The translations under genes were made by a program, and so were the position numbers. This document shows positions 26,533 to 36,386 of a stretch of 64,000 nt of DNA, one piece after another (the first letter of the stretch is position 1; every line of letters starts with the position of its first letter). The notes under the pieces are model-generated. The model worked only from the letters and a program-made list of their open reading frames with translations. It had not been told where the DNA came from and did not search any database. Source of the stretch: Halomicroarcula saliterrae (GTDB taxonomy: Archaea; Halobacteriota; Halobacteria; Halobacteriales; Haloarculaceae); the NCBI RefSeq assembly GCF_031624395.1, contig NZ_JAMQON010000001.1:62001-126000 (forward strand), given 5' to 3'.

Positions 26533-27095
26533 CGAGGTCGCCGACGGAGTGAACGCCCTCGAACGAACGGCGAAGCCGTGAGTTAGCGACCCGAGCGTTT
26601 CGGCGCGAGGGCGTAACTCGACGGAGCGTTCGAGCTCGTCGTAACCGCTAAAACCACGCGTTTTTGGCCGACAGCGCCACGTTCGAGCCAGTTTTCACGC
26701 AGTAGTCGTCTAGCTGTACTTCGAGGGGGAGTATCTGGAGGGGGCGGTCGAGTACCTCGGACCCGACCCGAGTGGGGTTTCCGGACGGTCCGACGCCGAC
26801 GACCGAGCGTGCGCGCCGAGCGACCGGCTAGCGGGGAGACGCGAACGGCAAGAAAGGGACAGACACGAGCTCGGGCTCGTGGTGCGGCGACAGCGTCAGT
26901 CCAGGGGGACCGACGACCCGTGCCCACGGTGAGTCGCCGCGGTAACAGATGGCACCGACTGGGGAGTGTCTCAGGTCGCCGCCGGACCACCTCCTGCGGA
27001 CCGCTCGGTGACCACAGTCCGGCGAGCAGGCTCACTCTGAACCGTCTCACAGCGACGACACGGGGGCCACGACACCTGTTCGTCCGGCATACATT
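26533..27095. other. Gene-poor region downstream of the thermosome gene
   Basis: About 560 nt with no supported gene. It includes a small hairpin ACGGC / GCCGT around GAA (26567-26579). The open frames on both strands are Arg-rich and look like shadows. Confidence 0.55.
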
Positions 27096-27115
27096 GTTTT
27101 AGGCGACCCTAAAAC
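27096..27115. promoter_or_regulatory. Perfect 20-bp palindrome, DtxR/Idr-like operator 1
   Basis: GTTTTAGG / CCTAAAAC arms around CGAC. The TTAGG-N-CCTAA core resembles known haloarchaeal DtxR-family (Idr/SirR) iron- or manganese-responsive sites. Confidence 0.65.
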
Positions 27116-27129
27116 ACAAAAAGCTATCG

Positions 27130-27149
27130 GTTTTCGGCCGGCCTAAAAC
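27130..27149. promoter_or_regulatory. Near-perfect 20-bp palindrome, operator 2
   Basis: GTTTTCGG / CCTAAAAC arms around CCGG: same architecture as the site at 27096 with one mismatch, start-to-start distance 34 bp. Both lie just before the small Cys-protein gene. Confidence 0.6.
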
Positions 27150-27224
27150 GGGCCAAATGTCAACCGATGGGTTAAAACAGCAGCTAGAATCGTTATTTGT
27201 ATCGCTTCTGAAGCCGGAACCGGT

Positions 27225-27422
27225 GTGTCAGCAGAAAGCACTGAGACGAGAGAAGAGTTCGCTGGTGAAATGGCTGTGCTGGTCCTCGGACTGTCAGTCT
27301 GTCTCCCGGTCGGGATATACTATTACTTTGCTAACAAGGAGGAACGACAGGTCTGTCCGGCGTGTCGCGAGACCGCCGACATGACCGCCTCTGCCAGTCC
27401 GAACTGCAGCAACGACCTCTGA
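27225..27422 (+). CDS. Small one-span membrane protein with CxxC motif
   Basis: A 65-residue protein starting at GTG: an acidic N-terminus (ESTETREEFAGE), one membrane span (MAVLVLGLSVCLPVGIYYYF), then CPAC and a further Cys, resembling a truncated zinc ribbon. No ATG is available in this frame; upstream codons are open back to a stop at 27144, so the start is uncertain. A different frame starting at ATG 27157 is also open but has no protein-like character. The gene follows two metal-regulator-like operators. Confidence 0.5.
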   Translation: MSAESTETREEFAGEMAVLVLGLSVCLPVGIYYYFANKEERQVCPACRETADMTASASPNCSNDL

Positions 27423-27430
27423 GCCGGGCG

Positions 27431-27987
27431 ATGGTCGACATCACCGGACGCATCACGCGGGCAATCGACGACCTCGACCCGTTCGTTCTCGCGCACCACC
27501 CGAGCTGTGAGTACTACGCCCACCACACGTTCGAGCTACGCGGCGTCGAGCTGTGTATGGGGTGTTTCGTCGTCTATCCGGTCGGGCTGGTGTCGCTGCT
27601 CGCGCTCTCGGCCTCCATCTGACCGTGCCCGCGGTCGCCACGCTGGACGTGGCTGTGTTCTACGCCGTCGGCGTCGCCGCCGTCGCGCCGATGGTCGGCT
27701 ACAAACTGCTGTATCGTCGGGGCACCCGACTCCTGTACGAACTCATCTACCGGACCAGCGAGCAGTCGCTACGGATTCCCACCAAGGCCGTCCTCGCGGT
27801 GGGGCTGGCCCGTCTGGTCTACCCGGTGGTCTTCCGGCCGGCCGTTCGGCTCCGCGCGCTCGGGCTCTTTCTGGCCCTGCTCGTGCCCTACGTCGCCTAC
27901 AAGGGGCTGACGGCTCTAGACGAGTGCGAGGCGTGCCCGGAACAGCCGGAGTTCCCGGACTGCACCGGGATGGAACTGAACCGATAG
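27431..27987 (+). pseudogene. Frameshifted His/Cys-rich membrane protein gene
   Basis: Two frames join to one family-like protein. The first (from ATG 27431) encodes VDITGRITRAIDDLDPF, the His/Cys motif AHHPSCEYYAHH and ELCMGCFVVYPVGLVSLLAL, stopping at 27622. The second frame continues from about 27600 with LHLTVPAVATLDVAVFYAVG, further membrane spans, and ends CEACPEQPEFPDC. A single-base loss near 27590-27620 would explain this. No function is known; the H-C-H pattern suggests metal binding (DUF2085-like). It is either a genuine pseudogene, a sequencing error, or a recoded gene. Confidence 0.65.
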
Positions 27988-27994
27988 CTGTCCG

Positions 27995-28816
27995 TCACCA
28001 CGACAGCTCGACGCCTTCGCCCGCCGCGACGCCGAAGGCGTCGTCCCCGCGACCCCGATTGACCGCGAGCTCGACGTTGCCGTGGCTCCCGACCGTGACG
28101 AGTCGCTCGCCCGGGGCGAGCTCGGCGTAGGCCCGCCGGACCGGGACCGGCTCGCCGTCGACGGCGACCTGTCCCCCGAAGGCGTCTGCCAGCACCTCGC
28201 CGGGGACGTTGGTGATAGCGTTGCCGAAGTCGTCGACGACGAGTACCTCGCCGGCCGCGCGGTCGGCCTGCACCGCGGGTTCGGGCAACTGCAGGTCGGT
28301 GTAGTCGTCGGTCGGACTCGCACGCGACAGCGTCTCGACCGCCTCGACGCCGGTCTCGTGGACCGTCGCCGCGGCCGGGGCGAACACGTCCCGACCGTGG
28401 AACGTCGAACTCGCGGGGTCGTCGTAGGCCCAGGTGAAAGTCTCGACGGCGTCCTGACGAGCCTGTGAGTCAGGGCTCGCCGAACCGTGCTCGACGGTGT
28501 CCCTCCTCCCGCCGGAAGTCGCCAGTTCCCGCGCGACCGGGAGCAGGACGCCGTTGTCGGGGCCGACGAGGGCGTGCTCGCCGGCCCGGACGACCAGCGC
28601 CGCCCGGTCGGTTCCGACGCCCGGGTCGACGACGACGCAGTGGACCGCCGGCGGGAAGTAGGGGAGCGTCTGGGTCAGCCAGAACGCCGCCGCGCGCACG
28701 TCCTGTCTGGGGAGGTCGTGTGCCACGTCCTCGATTCGAGCCCCGCTCTCCCGGCAGATGACTCCCTTCATCGCCGCCGGGTACGGCGAACCGAAATCGG
28801 AGGCGAGCGTTATCAT
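27995..28816 (-). CDS. S-adenosylmethionine hydrolase (DUF62, SAM hydroxide adenosyltransferase)
   Basis: A 273-residue DUF62 enzyme. The start ITLASDFGSPYPAAMKG contains the conserved SDFG, followed by VVDPGVGT, LVGPDNGVL, and GRDVFAPAAA; the C-terminal domain has VDDFGNAITN. The family hydrolyses SAM to adenosine and methionine (related to fluorinases and chlorinases but without halide specificity). The start overlaps the nadM stop by one base (TGATG), so it is translated with nadM; a role in cofactor/SAM salvage is inferred. Confidence 0.9.
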   Translation of the reverse strand: MITLASDFGSPYPAAMKGVICRESGARIEDVAHDLPRQDVRAAAFWLTQTLPYFPPAVHCVVVDPGVGTDRAALVVRAGEHALVGPDNGVLLPVARELATSGGRRDTVEHGSASPDSQARQDAVETFTWAYDDPASSTFHGRDVFAPAAATVHETGVEAVETLSRASPTDDYTDLQLPEPAVQADRAAGEVLVVDDFGNAITNVPGEVLADAFGGQVAVDGEPVPVRRAYAELAPGERLVTVGSHGNVELAVNRGRGDDAFGVAAGEGVELSW

Positions 28817-29379
28817 CAGTCCTCGCCGATGGTCGGCTCGTCCAGGGACTCGTCTTCGGCCACGTAGCGGGACAGCGAGTCCGTGTCGGCCACGTGCTGG
28901 AGGCGCTGGATGCCGTTTATCTCCTCGATGGTCTCGACGACCGGGTCGGGGACGCGGTCGCGCCAGGACTCGTCGTCTATCATCCGTTCGCGTATCTCGC
29001 TGCCCTCCAGCCGGTCGCGGTCGAACATCGGCGACTGGCGGACCTCGATGCCGCTCTCCTCGAAGAGCCGGACGACGAGGGGGTTGTTCGAGTATGCCAC
29101 GTCGAAATCCGGGCACATACTCTCGACGTGGCTGACCCAGACTGCGTTGCGGTTGATGTCCTCCAGCGGGACGACGTAGGTCTGGAGGTCGAACTCGGCG
29201 ACGGCCTTCGTTATCATCATGATGCGTTCGCCGGCGGTGAAGGGGTCGTGTGTGGTGTGTGAGTCGTCGGCGCTACCGATACCGAGGACGAGTTCGTCCA
29301 CCTCGTCCGCGATGCGCCCGACCATCGCGTGGTGGCCGTCGTGGTAGGGCTGGAACCGACCGATGTAGAACCCGCGCAT
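28816..29379 (-). CDS. nadM: Nicotinamide-nucleotide adenylyltransferase
   Basis: A 187-residue archaeal NMN adenylyltransferase making NAD from NMN and ATP. The nucleotidyl-transferase motif is GFYIGRFQPYHDGHHAMV (H-x-G-H at residues 13-16), and SGIEVRQSPMF plus GSEIRERM match the family. The C-terminal acidic tail (EDESLDEPTIGED) is a haloarchaeal feature. First gene of a two-gene operon with SAM hydrolase, divergent from lonB, the order I remember from Haloferax. Confidence 0.94.
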   Translation of the reverse strand: MRGFYIGRFQPYHDGHHAMVGRIADEVDELVLGIGSADDSHTTHDPFTAGERIMMITKAVAEFDLQTYVVPLEDINRNAVWVSHVESMCPDFDVAYSNNPLVVRLFEESGIEVRQSPMFDRDRLEGSEIRERMIDDESWRDRVPDPVVETIEEINGIQRLQHVADTDSLSRYVAEDESLDEPTIGED

Positions 29380-29550
29380 ACCAGCATGTGTGGTTGGTGG
29401 TCTGATAAAGTCGACGGGCGACCAGCTAGTGCGGAACTACCACCCACAACCGAACTGCTGTCCGGCGATTATGCCGCTGTGGCGACGACGCCAATGGGGA
29501 GAAAGTATATCAGTAGACAGGCCTTCAAAACCGATGTTAACAACGTTTGT

Positions 29551-31638
29551 ATGAGCGACAACACCGACACTGACGCGGCTCCCGACGCCGACCGGGAGGC
29601 GACCGACCCCGAGGAGGAGGCGCCGGCCGACGACCGGCCGTCCGACTCCGAGGGCGAGGCGCCCGACACCGGCGACGGAGCAACGTCGGACACGACTCTC
29701 GGCAGCGACGTCGAGCTTGAGGGTGGGTCCGAGTTCCAGGACGCAGAAGAGCGGCTTCTGGGCGGTCTGGACATCGACTCGACCGAGGAAATCGAAGTCC
29801 CGGACCGGCTCGTGGACCAGGTCATCGGCCAAGACCACGCACGGGACGTAATCAAAAAGGCGGCCAAGCAGCGCCGCCACGTGATGATGATCGGCTCGCC
29901 CGGGACGGGCAAGTCGATGCTCGCGAAGGCGATGAGCCAGCTGTTGCCCCGCGAGGAACTGCAGGACGTTCTCGTCTACCACAACCCGGACGACGGCAAC
30001 GAGCCGAAGGTCCGAACCGTTCCGGGCGGGAAGGGCGAACAGATAGTCGAAGCCCACAAGGAGGAGGCCCGCAAGCGCAACCAGATGCGGACCTTCCTGA
30101 TGTGGATCATCATCGCTATCGTCATCGGCTACTCGCTGATTATCGCCCAGCAGATTCTGCTGGGGATTCTCGCCGCGGGTGTCATCTATCTCGCCTTCCG
30201 CTACAGCTCGCGCGGTAGCGACTCGATGATCCCGAACCTGCTGGTCAACAACGCCAGCCAGAAGACCGCCCCCTTCGAGGACGCGACCGGCGCTCACGCC
30301 GGTGCCCTGCTGGGCGACGTTCGCCACGACCCCTTCCAGTCCGGTGGGATGGAGACGCCGAGCCACGACCGCGTAGAGCCCGGCGCCATCCACAAGGCCA
30401 ACAAGGGCGTGCTGTTCGTCGACGAGATCAACACCCTGGACATCCGCTCTCAGCAGAAGCTGATGACGGCCATCCAGGAGGGCGAGTTCGGTATCACGGG
30501 CCAGTCCGAGCGCTCCTCGGGCGCGATGGTCCAGACCGAACCGGTCCCGACGGACTTCATCATGATCGCGGCGGGGAACCTCGACGCGATGGAGAACATG
30601 CACCCCGCCCTGCGCTCCCGTATCAAGGGCTACGGCTACGAGGTGTACATGGACGACACCATCGAGGACAGCGCAGAGATGCGCCGGAAGTACACCCGCT
30701 TCGTCGCTCAGGAGGTCGAAAACGACGGGCGGCTCCCCCACTTCACCGAGGAGGCCGTCGAGGAGCTCATCCTCGAAGCCCGCCGCCGCGCGGGCCGGAA
30801 GGGCCACCTCACGCTGAAGTTCCGTGACCTCGGCGGGCTGGTCCGCGTCGCGGGCGACATCGCCCGCGCCGAGGACAAGGACCGCACCACCCGCGCGGAC
30901 GTGCTGCAGGCCAAACGGCGCTCCCGGTCCATCGAGCAACAGCTCGCGGACAACTACATCGAGCGCCGCAAGGACTACGAGCTCACCGTCAACGACGGCG
31001 ACGTGGTCGGCCGCGTCAACGGGCTCGCCGTCATGGGGGAGGACAGCGGTATCGTCCTCCCGGTGATGGCCGAGGTCACGCCCTCGCAGGGCCCGGGTCA
31101 GGTCATCGCCACCGGCCAACTGAAGGAGATGGCCGAGGAAGCCGTCCAGAACGTCTCGGCTATCATCAAGAAGTTCTCGGACGAGGACATCTCCGAGAAG
31201 GACGTCCACATCCAGTTCGTGCAGGCCGGTGAGGGCGGCGTCGACGGTGACTCCGCCTCCATCACGGTGGCGACCGCGGTCATCAGCGCGCTGGAGAACG
31301 TCCCCATCGAACAGCACATCGCCATGACCGGCTCCCTGTCGGTGCGCGGTGACGTGCTCCCGGTCGGCGGCGTCACGCACAAGATAGAGGCCGCCGCCAA
31401 ATCGGGGCTGGACACGGTCATCATCCCCGAAGCGAACACGCAGGACGTGATGATAGAGGAGGAGTACGAGGAACAGATCGAGATAATCCCGGTCTCACAC
31501 ATCTCGGAAGTCCTCGAAGTCGCCCTCGCCGGCGAGCCCGAGAAGGACTCGCTGGTCGACCGCCTGAAGTCCATCACGGGCAAGGCGCTCGAACACGAGG
31601 TCGGGCGACAGAGCGGCGGCAGTCCCAGCCCGCAATAG
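29551..31638 (+). CDS. lonB: Membrane-bound ATP-dependent Lon protease (LonB)
   Basis: A 695-residue archaeal LonB. The acidic N-terminus precedes an AAA+ domain with Walker A GSPGTGKS (residues 115-122) and Walker B GVLFVDEIN; two membrane spans (FLMWIIIAIVIGYSLIIAQQ and following) are inserted in the AAA domain, as in all archaeal LonB. The protease domain has the catalytic dyad Ser568 (GDSAS) and Lys611 (VTHKIEA), 43 residues apart as in bacterial Lon. Essential in Haloferax. A TATA-like element GTATATC is at about 29506-29512. The longer open frame from 29329 is not used. Confidence 0.96.
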   Translation: MSDNTDTDAAPDADREATDPEEEAPADDRPSDSEGEAPDTGDGATSDTTLGSDVELEGGSEFQDAEERLLGGLDIDSTEEIEVPDRLVDQVIGQDHARDVIKKAAKQRRHVMMIGSPGTGKSMLAKAMSQLLPREELQDVLVYHNPDDGNEPKVRTVPGGKGEQIVEAHKEEARKRNQMRTFLMWIIIAIVIGYSLIIAQQILLGILAAGVIYLAFRYSSRGSDSMIPNLLVNNASQKTAPFEDATGAHAGALLGDVRHDPFQSGGMETPSHDRVEPGAIHKANKGVLFVDEINTLDIRSQQKLMTAIQEGEFGITGQSERSSGAMVQTEPVPTDFIMIAAGNLDAMENMHPALRSRIKGYGYEVYMDDTIEDSAEMRRKYTRFVAQEVENDGRLPHFTEEAVEELILEARRRAGRKGHLTLKFRDLGGLVRVAGDIARAEDKDRTTRADVLQAKRRSRSIEQQLADNYIERRKDYELTVNDGDVVGRVNGLAVMGEDSGIVLPVMAEVTPSQGPGQVIATGQLKEMAEEAVQNVSAIIKKFSDEDISEKDVHIQFVQAGEGGVDGDSASITVATAVISALENVPIEQHIAMTGSLSVRGDVLPVGGVTHKIEAAAKSGLDTVIIPEANTQDVMIEEEYEEQIEIIPVSHISEVLEVALAGEPEKDSLVDRLKSITGKALEHEVGRQSGGSPSPQ

Positions 31639-32466
31639 ATGCCCCAGTGGGCCGCCTTCGTCGGCCTCACGGGCTTTCTGCTGACGGTGTTACTCGCGCT
31701 TTCCCGACTCTCCCAGCGGTCGCTCTCGGGCGACGCCGGGGGCCTGACCGCCCGGACCGACACCCTCGAACGAGTACAGCCGACCGATTCGACCTACCCG
31801 CGCTTCGAGAGCACGCGGACCGCGCGACAGCGCCAGCACATCGAGGGCCAGCTCTCCCGCGACGGGCTGTCGACGGGCGCGCTGCTCGCGAACGTCGCGC
31901 TCACGCAGGGACTGTTCGGCGTGCTCCTGCTGGGCGGGGCCGTCTTCTTCGAGATACCGCTTTCGGCCCTCGGCGTCACGGCGTCGGCGCTCTCGACGGG
32001 CCTCCCGGCCATCGCCGTCGGCCTCGCCGCCGGCGTCGGCTTCTGGGTCGGAAACGAGCTCGCGGCGGCGGCCGCCGACGGCTTCGGTATCGGCGTCGAC
32101 GAGTCGCTCAGGGAGCTGCTCGCGCCCGACTCCGCCGGGGGGTGGGTCGTCCTGCTTGGGGTGGTGCTACCCGTCATCGCCGTCGTCGAGGAACTGCTCT
32201 TTCGCGCCGCGGCCATCGGGGTCCCCGTCGTGGGACTCGACGCCCCCGCCTGGGCGATGGTGGCCATCTCCTCGGTCGCGTTCGCGCTGGGCCACGGCGC
32301 CCAGGGGCGTGTCGGCGTCGTCGTCACCGGCGCGCTCGGTACGGCACTCGGCGCCCTGTTCGTCCTCACGAACAGCCTGCTGGCCGTCGTCGTCGCGCAC
32401 TACCTGGTCAACGCGCTCGAACTCACCGTCCACGAGGGGCTCGGTGTCGGTCGGCTCGGCTCGTAG
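31639..32466 (+). CDS. CPBP/CAAX-type intramembrane metalloprotease
   Basis: A 275-residue polytopic protein of the Abi/CPBP (Rce1-like) family. Motif 1 is EELLFRA (EExxxR), motif 2 is ALGHG, and the last conserved His is in HYLVNALE. One hydrophobic N-terminal span, a soluble Arg-rich loop, then about six spans. It begins on the base after the lonB stop, so expression is coupled to LonB. The substrate is unknown; a joint membrane proteolysis role is inferred from the coupling only. Confidence 0.88.
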   Translation: MPQWAAFVGLTGFLLTVLLALSRLSQRSLSGDAGGLTARTDTLERVQPTDSTYPRFESTRTARQRQHIEGQLSRDGLSTGALLANVALTQGLFGVLLLGGAVFFEIPLSALGVTASALSTGLPAIAVGLAAGVGFWVGNELAAAAADGFGIGVDESLRELLAPDSAGGWVVLLGVVLPVIAVVEELLFRAAAIGVPVVGLDAPAWAMVAISSVAFALGHGAQGRVGVVVTGALGTALGALFVLTNSLLAVVVAHYLVNALELTVHEGLGVGRLGS

Positions 32467-32937
32467 CTACAGTCCCTCGACGGACCGGAGCTTCTGTTCG
32501 ACTGCCGGCGGGGCGCCGCTGGGGCCGTCCCGGACCCGGTGGTCGGGAACCAACAGCGGGATGGGGTTCGCTGCGAGCGCCTCGCGGACCTGGGTCTGGT
32601 CCTCCTCCTCGTCCGACCCCAGTCCCTGTGTCATCATCACCACCTGTTCGACTGACGCGTCCTCACCGTAGGGGATTCCCTGGACGGCTTCGAGCACGTT
32701 CCGCTGGGTGGTCGGGACAGTCAGCCCGACGTTCACGTCGTCGAACTCATCCTCCGCGCCGCCGAGATACGCCTCGATGCGGTCGAGCAGCGGGTGGCTG
32801 TCGTCGGTGTCGGGGTCGACCTGTGTCGGGAACGACACGGAGATGACTCGGTCGCCCGCCTCGCCGAACTGGACGAACCGGTCGAGATACGTCGACTCGC
32901 GGGCGTAGATGCCGGCGTCTCCCGTTGGCGTTTCCAT
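32467..32937 (-). CDS. MGMT-like protein lacking the active-site cysteine (PDHR)
   Basis: A 156-residue protein with the C-terminal alkyltransferase fold: VLEAVQGIPYGEDASVEQV, then VREALAANPIPLLVPDHRV. In O6-alkylguanine transferases the motif is PCHR; here it is Pro131-Asp132-His133-Arg134, so the alkyl acceptor cysteine is gone. Alkyltransferase-like (ATL) proteins with Trp or Ala there bind damaged bases and recruit repair, so a sensor role is possible. A TTG three codons upstream could extend it slightly. Convergent with the CPBP protease gene, with stop codons abutting. Confidence 0.85.
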   Translation of the reverse strand: METPTGDAGIYARESTYLDRFVQFGEAGDRVISVSFPTQVDPDTDDSHPLLDRIEAYLGGAEDEFDDVNVGLTVPTTQRNVLEAVQGIPYGEDASVEQVVMMTQGLGSDEEEDQTQVREALAANPIPLLVPDHRVRDGPSGAPPAVEQKLRSVEGL

Positions 32938-32972
32938 AGGTGGCAATCGGCCGGTTGCCTCTTCAAGATTTG

Positions 32973-33329
32973 TTATCGGGCGCCCTCCTCAGGGGGCGGC
33001 ACCGTCCGGCGGTCCCGGCTGTATCTGGCCGCGAAGAACAGCCCCGAGCAGACGAACCCGGCCGTCAGCCCGAGAACCAGCGGCGTGGCATAGCCCATGA
33101 CGACCAGACCGACGCCGAACAGGCCCAGAACCACGCTCTGGAGGACGTAGTACCACGAGGCGACCTCGGCGACCACCTCGCTGGCGCCGACCGCCGTGAC
33201 GACGGTCGCAGTGACGAGGAAGGCCAGTAGCGGGCGGGGCTGGCCGGTGGCGACCGCCCAGACTGTCAGTGCGCCCGCGAGCGCCGCCCCCACCAGTATC
33301 GCGGTCCCGGGCCGAGAGTCGGGTGCCAT
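32973..33329 (-). CDS. Small hypothetical membrane protein
   Basis: A 118-residue protein with four hydrophobic stretches (TAILVGAALAGALTVWAVAT, LLAFLVTATVVTAVGA, YYVLQSVVLGLFGVGLVVMG, PLVLGLTAGFVCSGLFF) and a basic/proline-rich C-terminus. No family recognised. It lies just upstream (minus strand) of the MGMT-like gene, 36 nt apart, and diverges from the trp operon. Confidence 0.7.
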   Translation of the reverse strand: MAPDSRPGTAILVGAALAGALTVWAVATGQPRPLLAFLVTATVVTAVGASEVVAEVASWYYVLQSVVLGLFGVGLVVMGYATPLVLGLTAGFVCSGLFFAARYSRDRRTVPPPEEGAR

Positions 33330-33401
33330 CTCGTCTCAGCAGTCGCGCTCGGGCCGCAAAAAGCTCGGCACCGCCCCGGTGTCTGCGACCGGACGACAAC
33401 A

Positions 33402-33421
33402 CTTATGTACACTTCTGTACG
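33402..33421 (+). promoter_or_regulatory. trp promoter region with two TGTAC boxes
   Basis: A TATA-like CTTATGTA (33402-33409) overlaps TGTACA (33406-33411), and TGTACG follows at 33416-33421, exactly 10 bp further. The TGTACA hexamer is the TRP box bound by TrpY in Methanothermobacter. GTACA / TGTAC also form an inverted repeat around CTTC. The TrpC ATG is at 33435. Confidence 0.55.
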
Positions 33422-33434
33422 TTAGTGACCAGTA

Positions 33435-34222
33435 ATGGAATCCGACGGACGAATGGCACCAGCAGTGGAGTCGATACTCGCGGCGGCGCGGGAGCGCGGC
33501 GGCGGCGGCGAGCGCGTCGCTGTCGACCCGCGCTCGCTCACCGCGGCGTTCGAGCGGGCCGAAGCCGACGGGCGGGTCCCGGTCATCGCAGAGGTGAAAC
33601 CGACGAGTCCGACCGCGGACGGCGAGCGGGCCGACGACCCGGTCGAACTCGCAGAAGAGATGGTCGCGGGCGGCGCGGCGGCGCTGTCGGTGCTGACCGA
33701 ACCCGACCACTTCGGCGGTTCGGCGGAGACGCTCGCCGCGGTGCGCGAGGCCGTCGACGTGCCGGTCCTGCGCAAGGACTTCGTCCTCCACGAGAGCCAG
33801 CTCGACGTGGTCGAGAGCGACGTGATACTGCTCATCGTCCGCTTTCTGGAGGCCGACGGGACCGACGACCTCGACGAGCTGCTCGATGCGGCCCGCGAGC
33901 GGGGCTTTCAGGTGCTCGTCGAGGCCCACACCGCCGCGGAGGTCGAGCGGGCCGTCGACGCGGGCGCGGACATCGTCGGCGTGAACAACCGCGACCTGGC
34001 GAAACTGGACGTCGACCTGGACACCTTCCCCGAGGCGGCCACGGCGGCACCCGAAGCCGTCACGCTCATTGCGGAAAGCGGCATAGGCTCACCGGACGAC
34101 GTTCGCCGGATGCGAACGGCCGGCGCCGACGCCCTGCTGGTCGGCTCGGCTATCATGGACCACGGCGGCGACTCGGACGTTCGCGAGAACACGCGACGAC
34201 TGACTGACGCGGAGACACAGAC

Positions 34223-34226
<4 letters not shown>
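33435..34226 (+). CDS. trpC: Indole-3-glycerol-phosphate synthase
   Basis: A 263-residue TIM-barrel enzyme that closes the indole ring from carboxyphenylamino-deoxyribulose phosphate. Conserved blocks: [16 protein letters not shown] (catalytic Lys), [42 protein letters not shown] and the phosphate loop [12 protein letters not shown] ... [12 protein letters not shown]. First gene of trpCBA; its stop overlaps the trpB start by ATGA. A leaderless or short-leader transcript is expected from the promoter boxes at 33402. Confidence 0.95.
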
Positions 34227-35529
<1,303 letters not shown>

Positions 35530-35530
<1 letters not shown>

Positions 35531-36360
35531 TGGGGCTCGAATCGGCCTTCGCGGACGAACCCGCCTTCGTGCCGTATCTCGCCGCCGGGGACCCCAACTA
35601 CGAGGACTCGCTTTCCTACGTCGAGGCGCTCGCCGCGGGCGGGGCCGACGCTATCGAACTCGGCCTCCCCTTCTCCGAGCCCATCGCCGAGGGGACGACC
35701 ATCCAGAACGCCATCGTCCGGTCGCTCGACGCGGGGATGACGCCGGAGCGGTTCTTCGAGTTCGTGAGCGACCTCGACGTCGACGTGCCGCTGGTCTGTA
35801 TGACCTACTACAATCTGCTCTATCAGTACGGGGCCGACGAAGGCCCTCGCCCCTTCGTCGAGAAGGCCGCCGAGGTCGGTGTCGGCGGCTTCGTCGTCCC
35901 CGATTTGCCGGCCGAAGAGGCCGGGCCGCTCCGGGCGGCGTGTGACGAGTTCGGCCTCGACCTCGTCTTCATCGTCGCGCCGACGACGACCCAGTCGCGC
36001 CTCGACCGGATGCGCGAGCAGGTCTCGGGCTACGTCTACGTGCAGGCCCGTCTGGGCGTCACGGGCGCTCGCGACGACGTGGACGACGCGACCGAGGAGT
36101 CACTCGCCCGCATCGCCGACTGGGACGTGCCAAAAGCCGTGGGCTTCGGTATCAAAACCGGCGAGCACGCCGAGCGCATCGTCGCCTCGGGGGCCGACGG
36201 GATCATCGTCGGCTCCGCGCTCGTCGATATCGTCACCGAGGGGTACGAGAACGGTGACCCGACCGGCGAGGTCGCCGACAGACTCGAAGCGCTGGCCCGC
36301 GAGCTCAAGCAGGGCGCTCTGCGGGGCACACAGGAACGGCCGCAACCGGAACGCACATAA
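35530..36360 (+). CDS. trpA: Tryptophan synthase alpha subunit
   Basis: A 276-residue TIM-barrel subunit cleaving indole-glycerol phosphate. The loop [23 protein letters not shown] holds Glu43 (equivalent to the catalytic Glu49 of the bacterial enzyme) and Glu54, where the bacterial enzyme has the catalytic Asp60. [14 protein letters not shown] and [11 protein letters not shown] ... [12 protein letters not shown] complete the phosphate site. I recall the EPIAEG version from other haloarchaea. Last gene of the trpCBA unit; ADTH synthase follows 26 nt later. Confidence 0.94.
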
Positions 36361-36386
36361 TCGTTCTTGCCACAGATTCGCATGAC

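Noticed and set aside
26583-27050. 155-aa minus-strand frame in the gene-poor region
   Set aside because: Arg/Ser/Pro-rich with no domain or promoter; typical noise of GC-rich DNA.
27157-27384. 75-aa frame starting at ATG 27157 after the palindromes
   Set aside because: Its composition turns to Ser/Arg/Trp noise, while the frame starting at 27225 gives a plausible membrane span and Cys motif.
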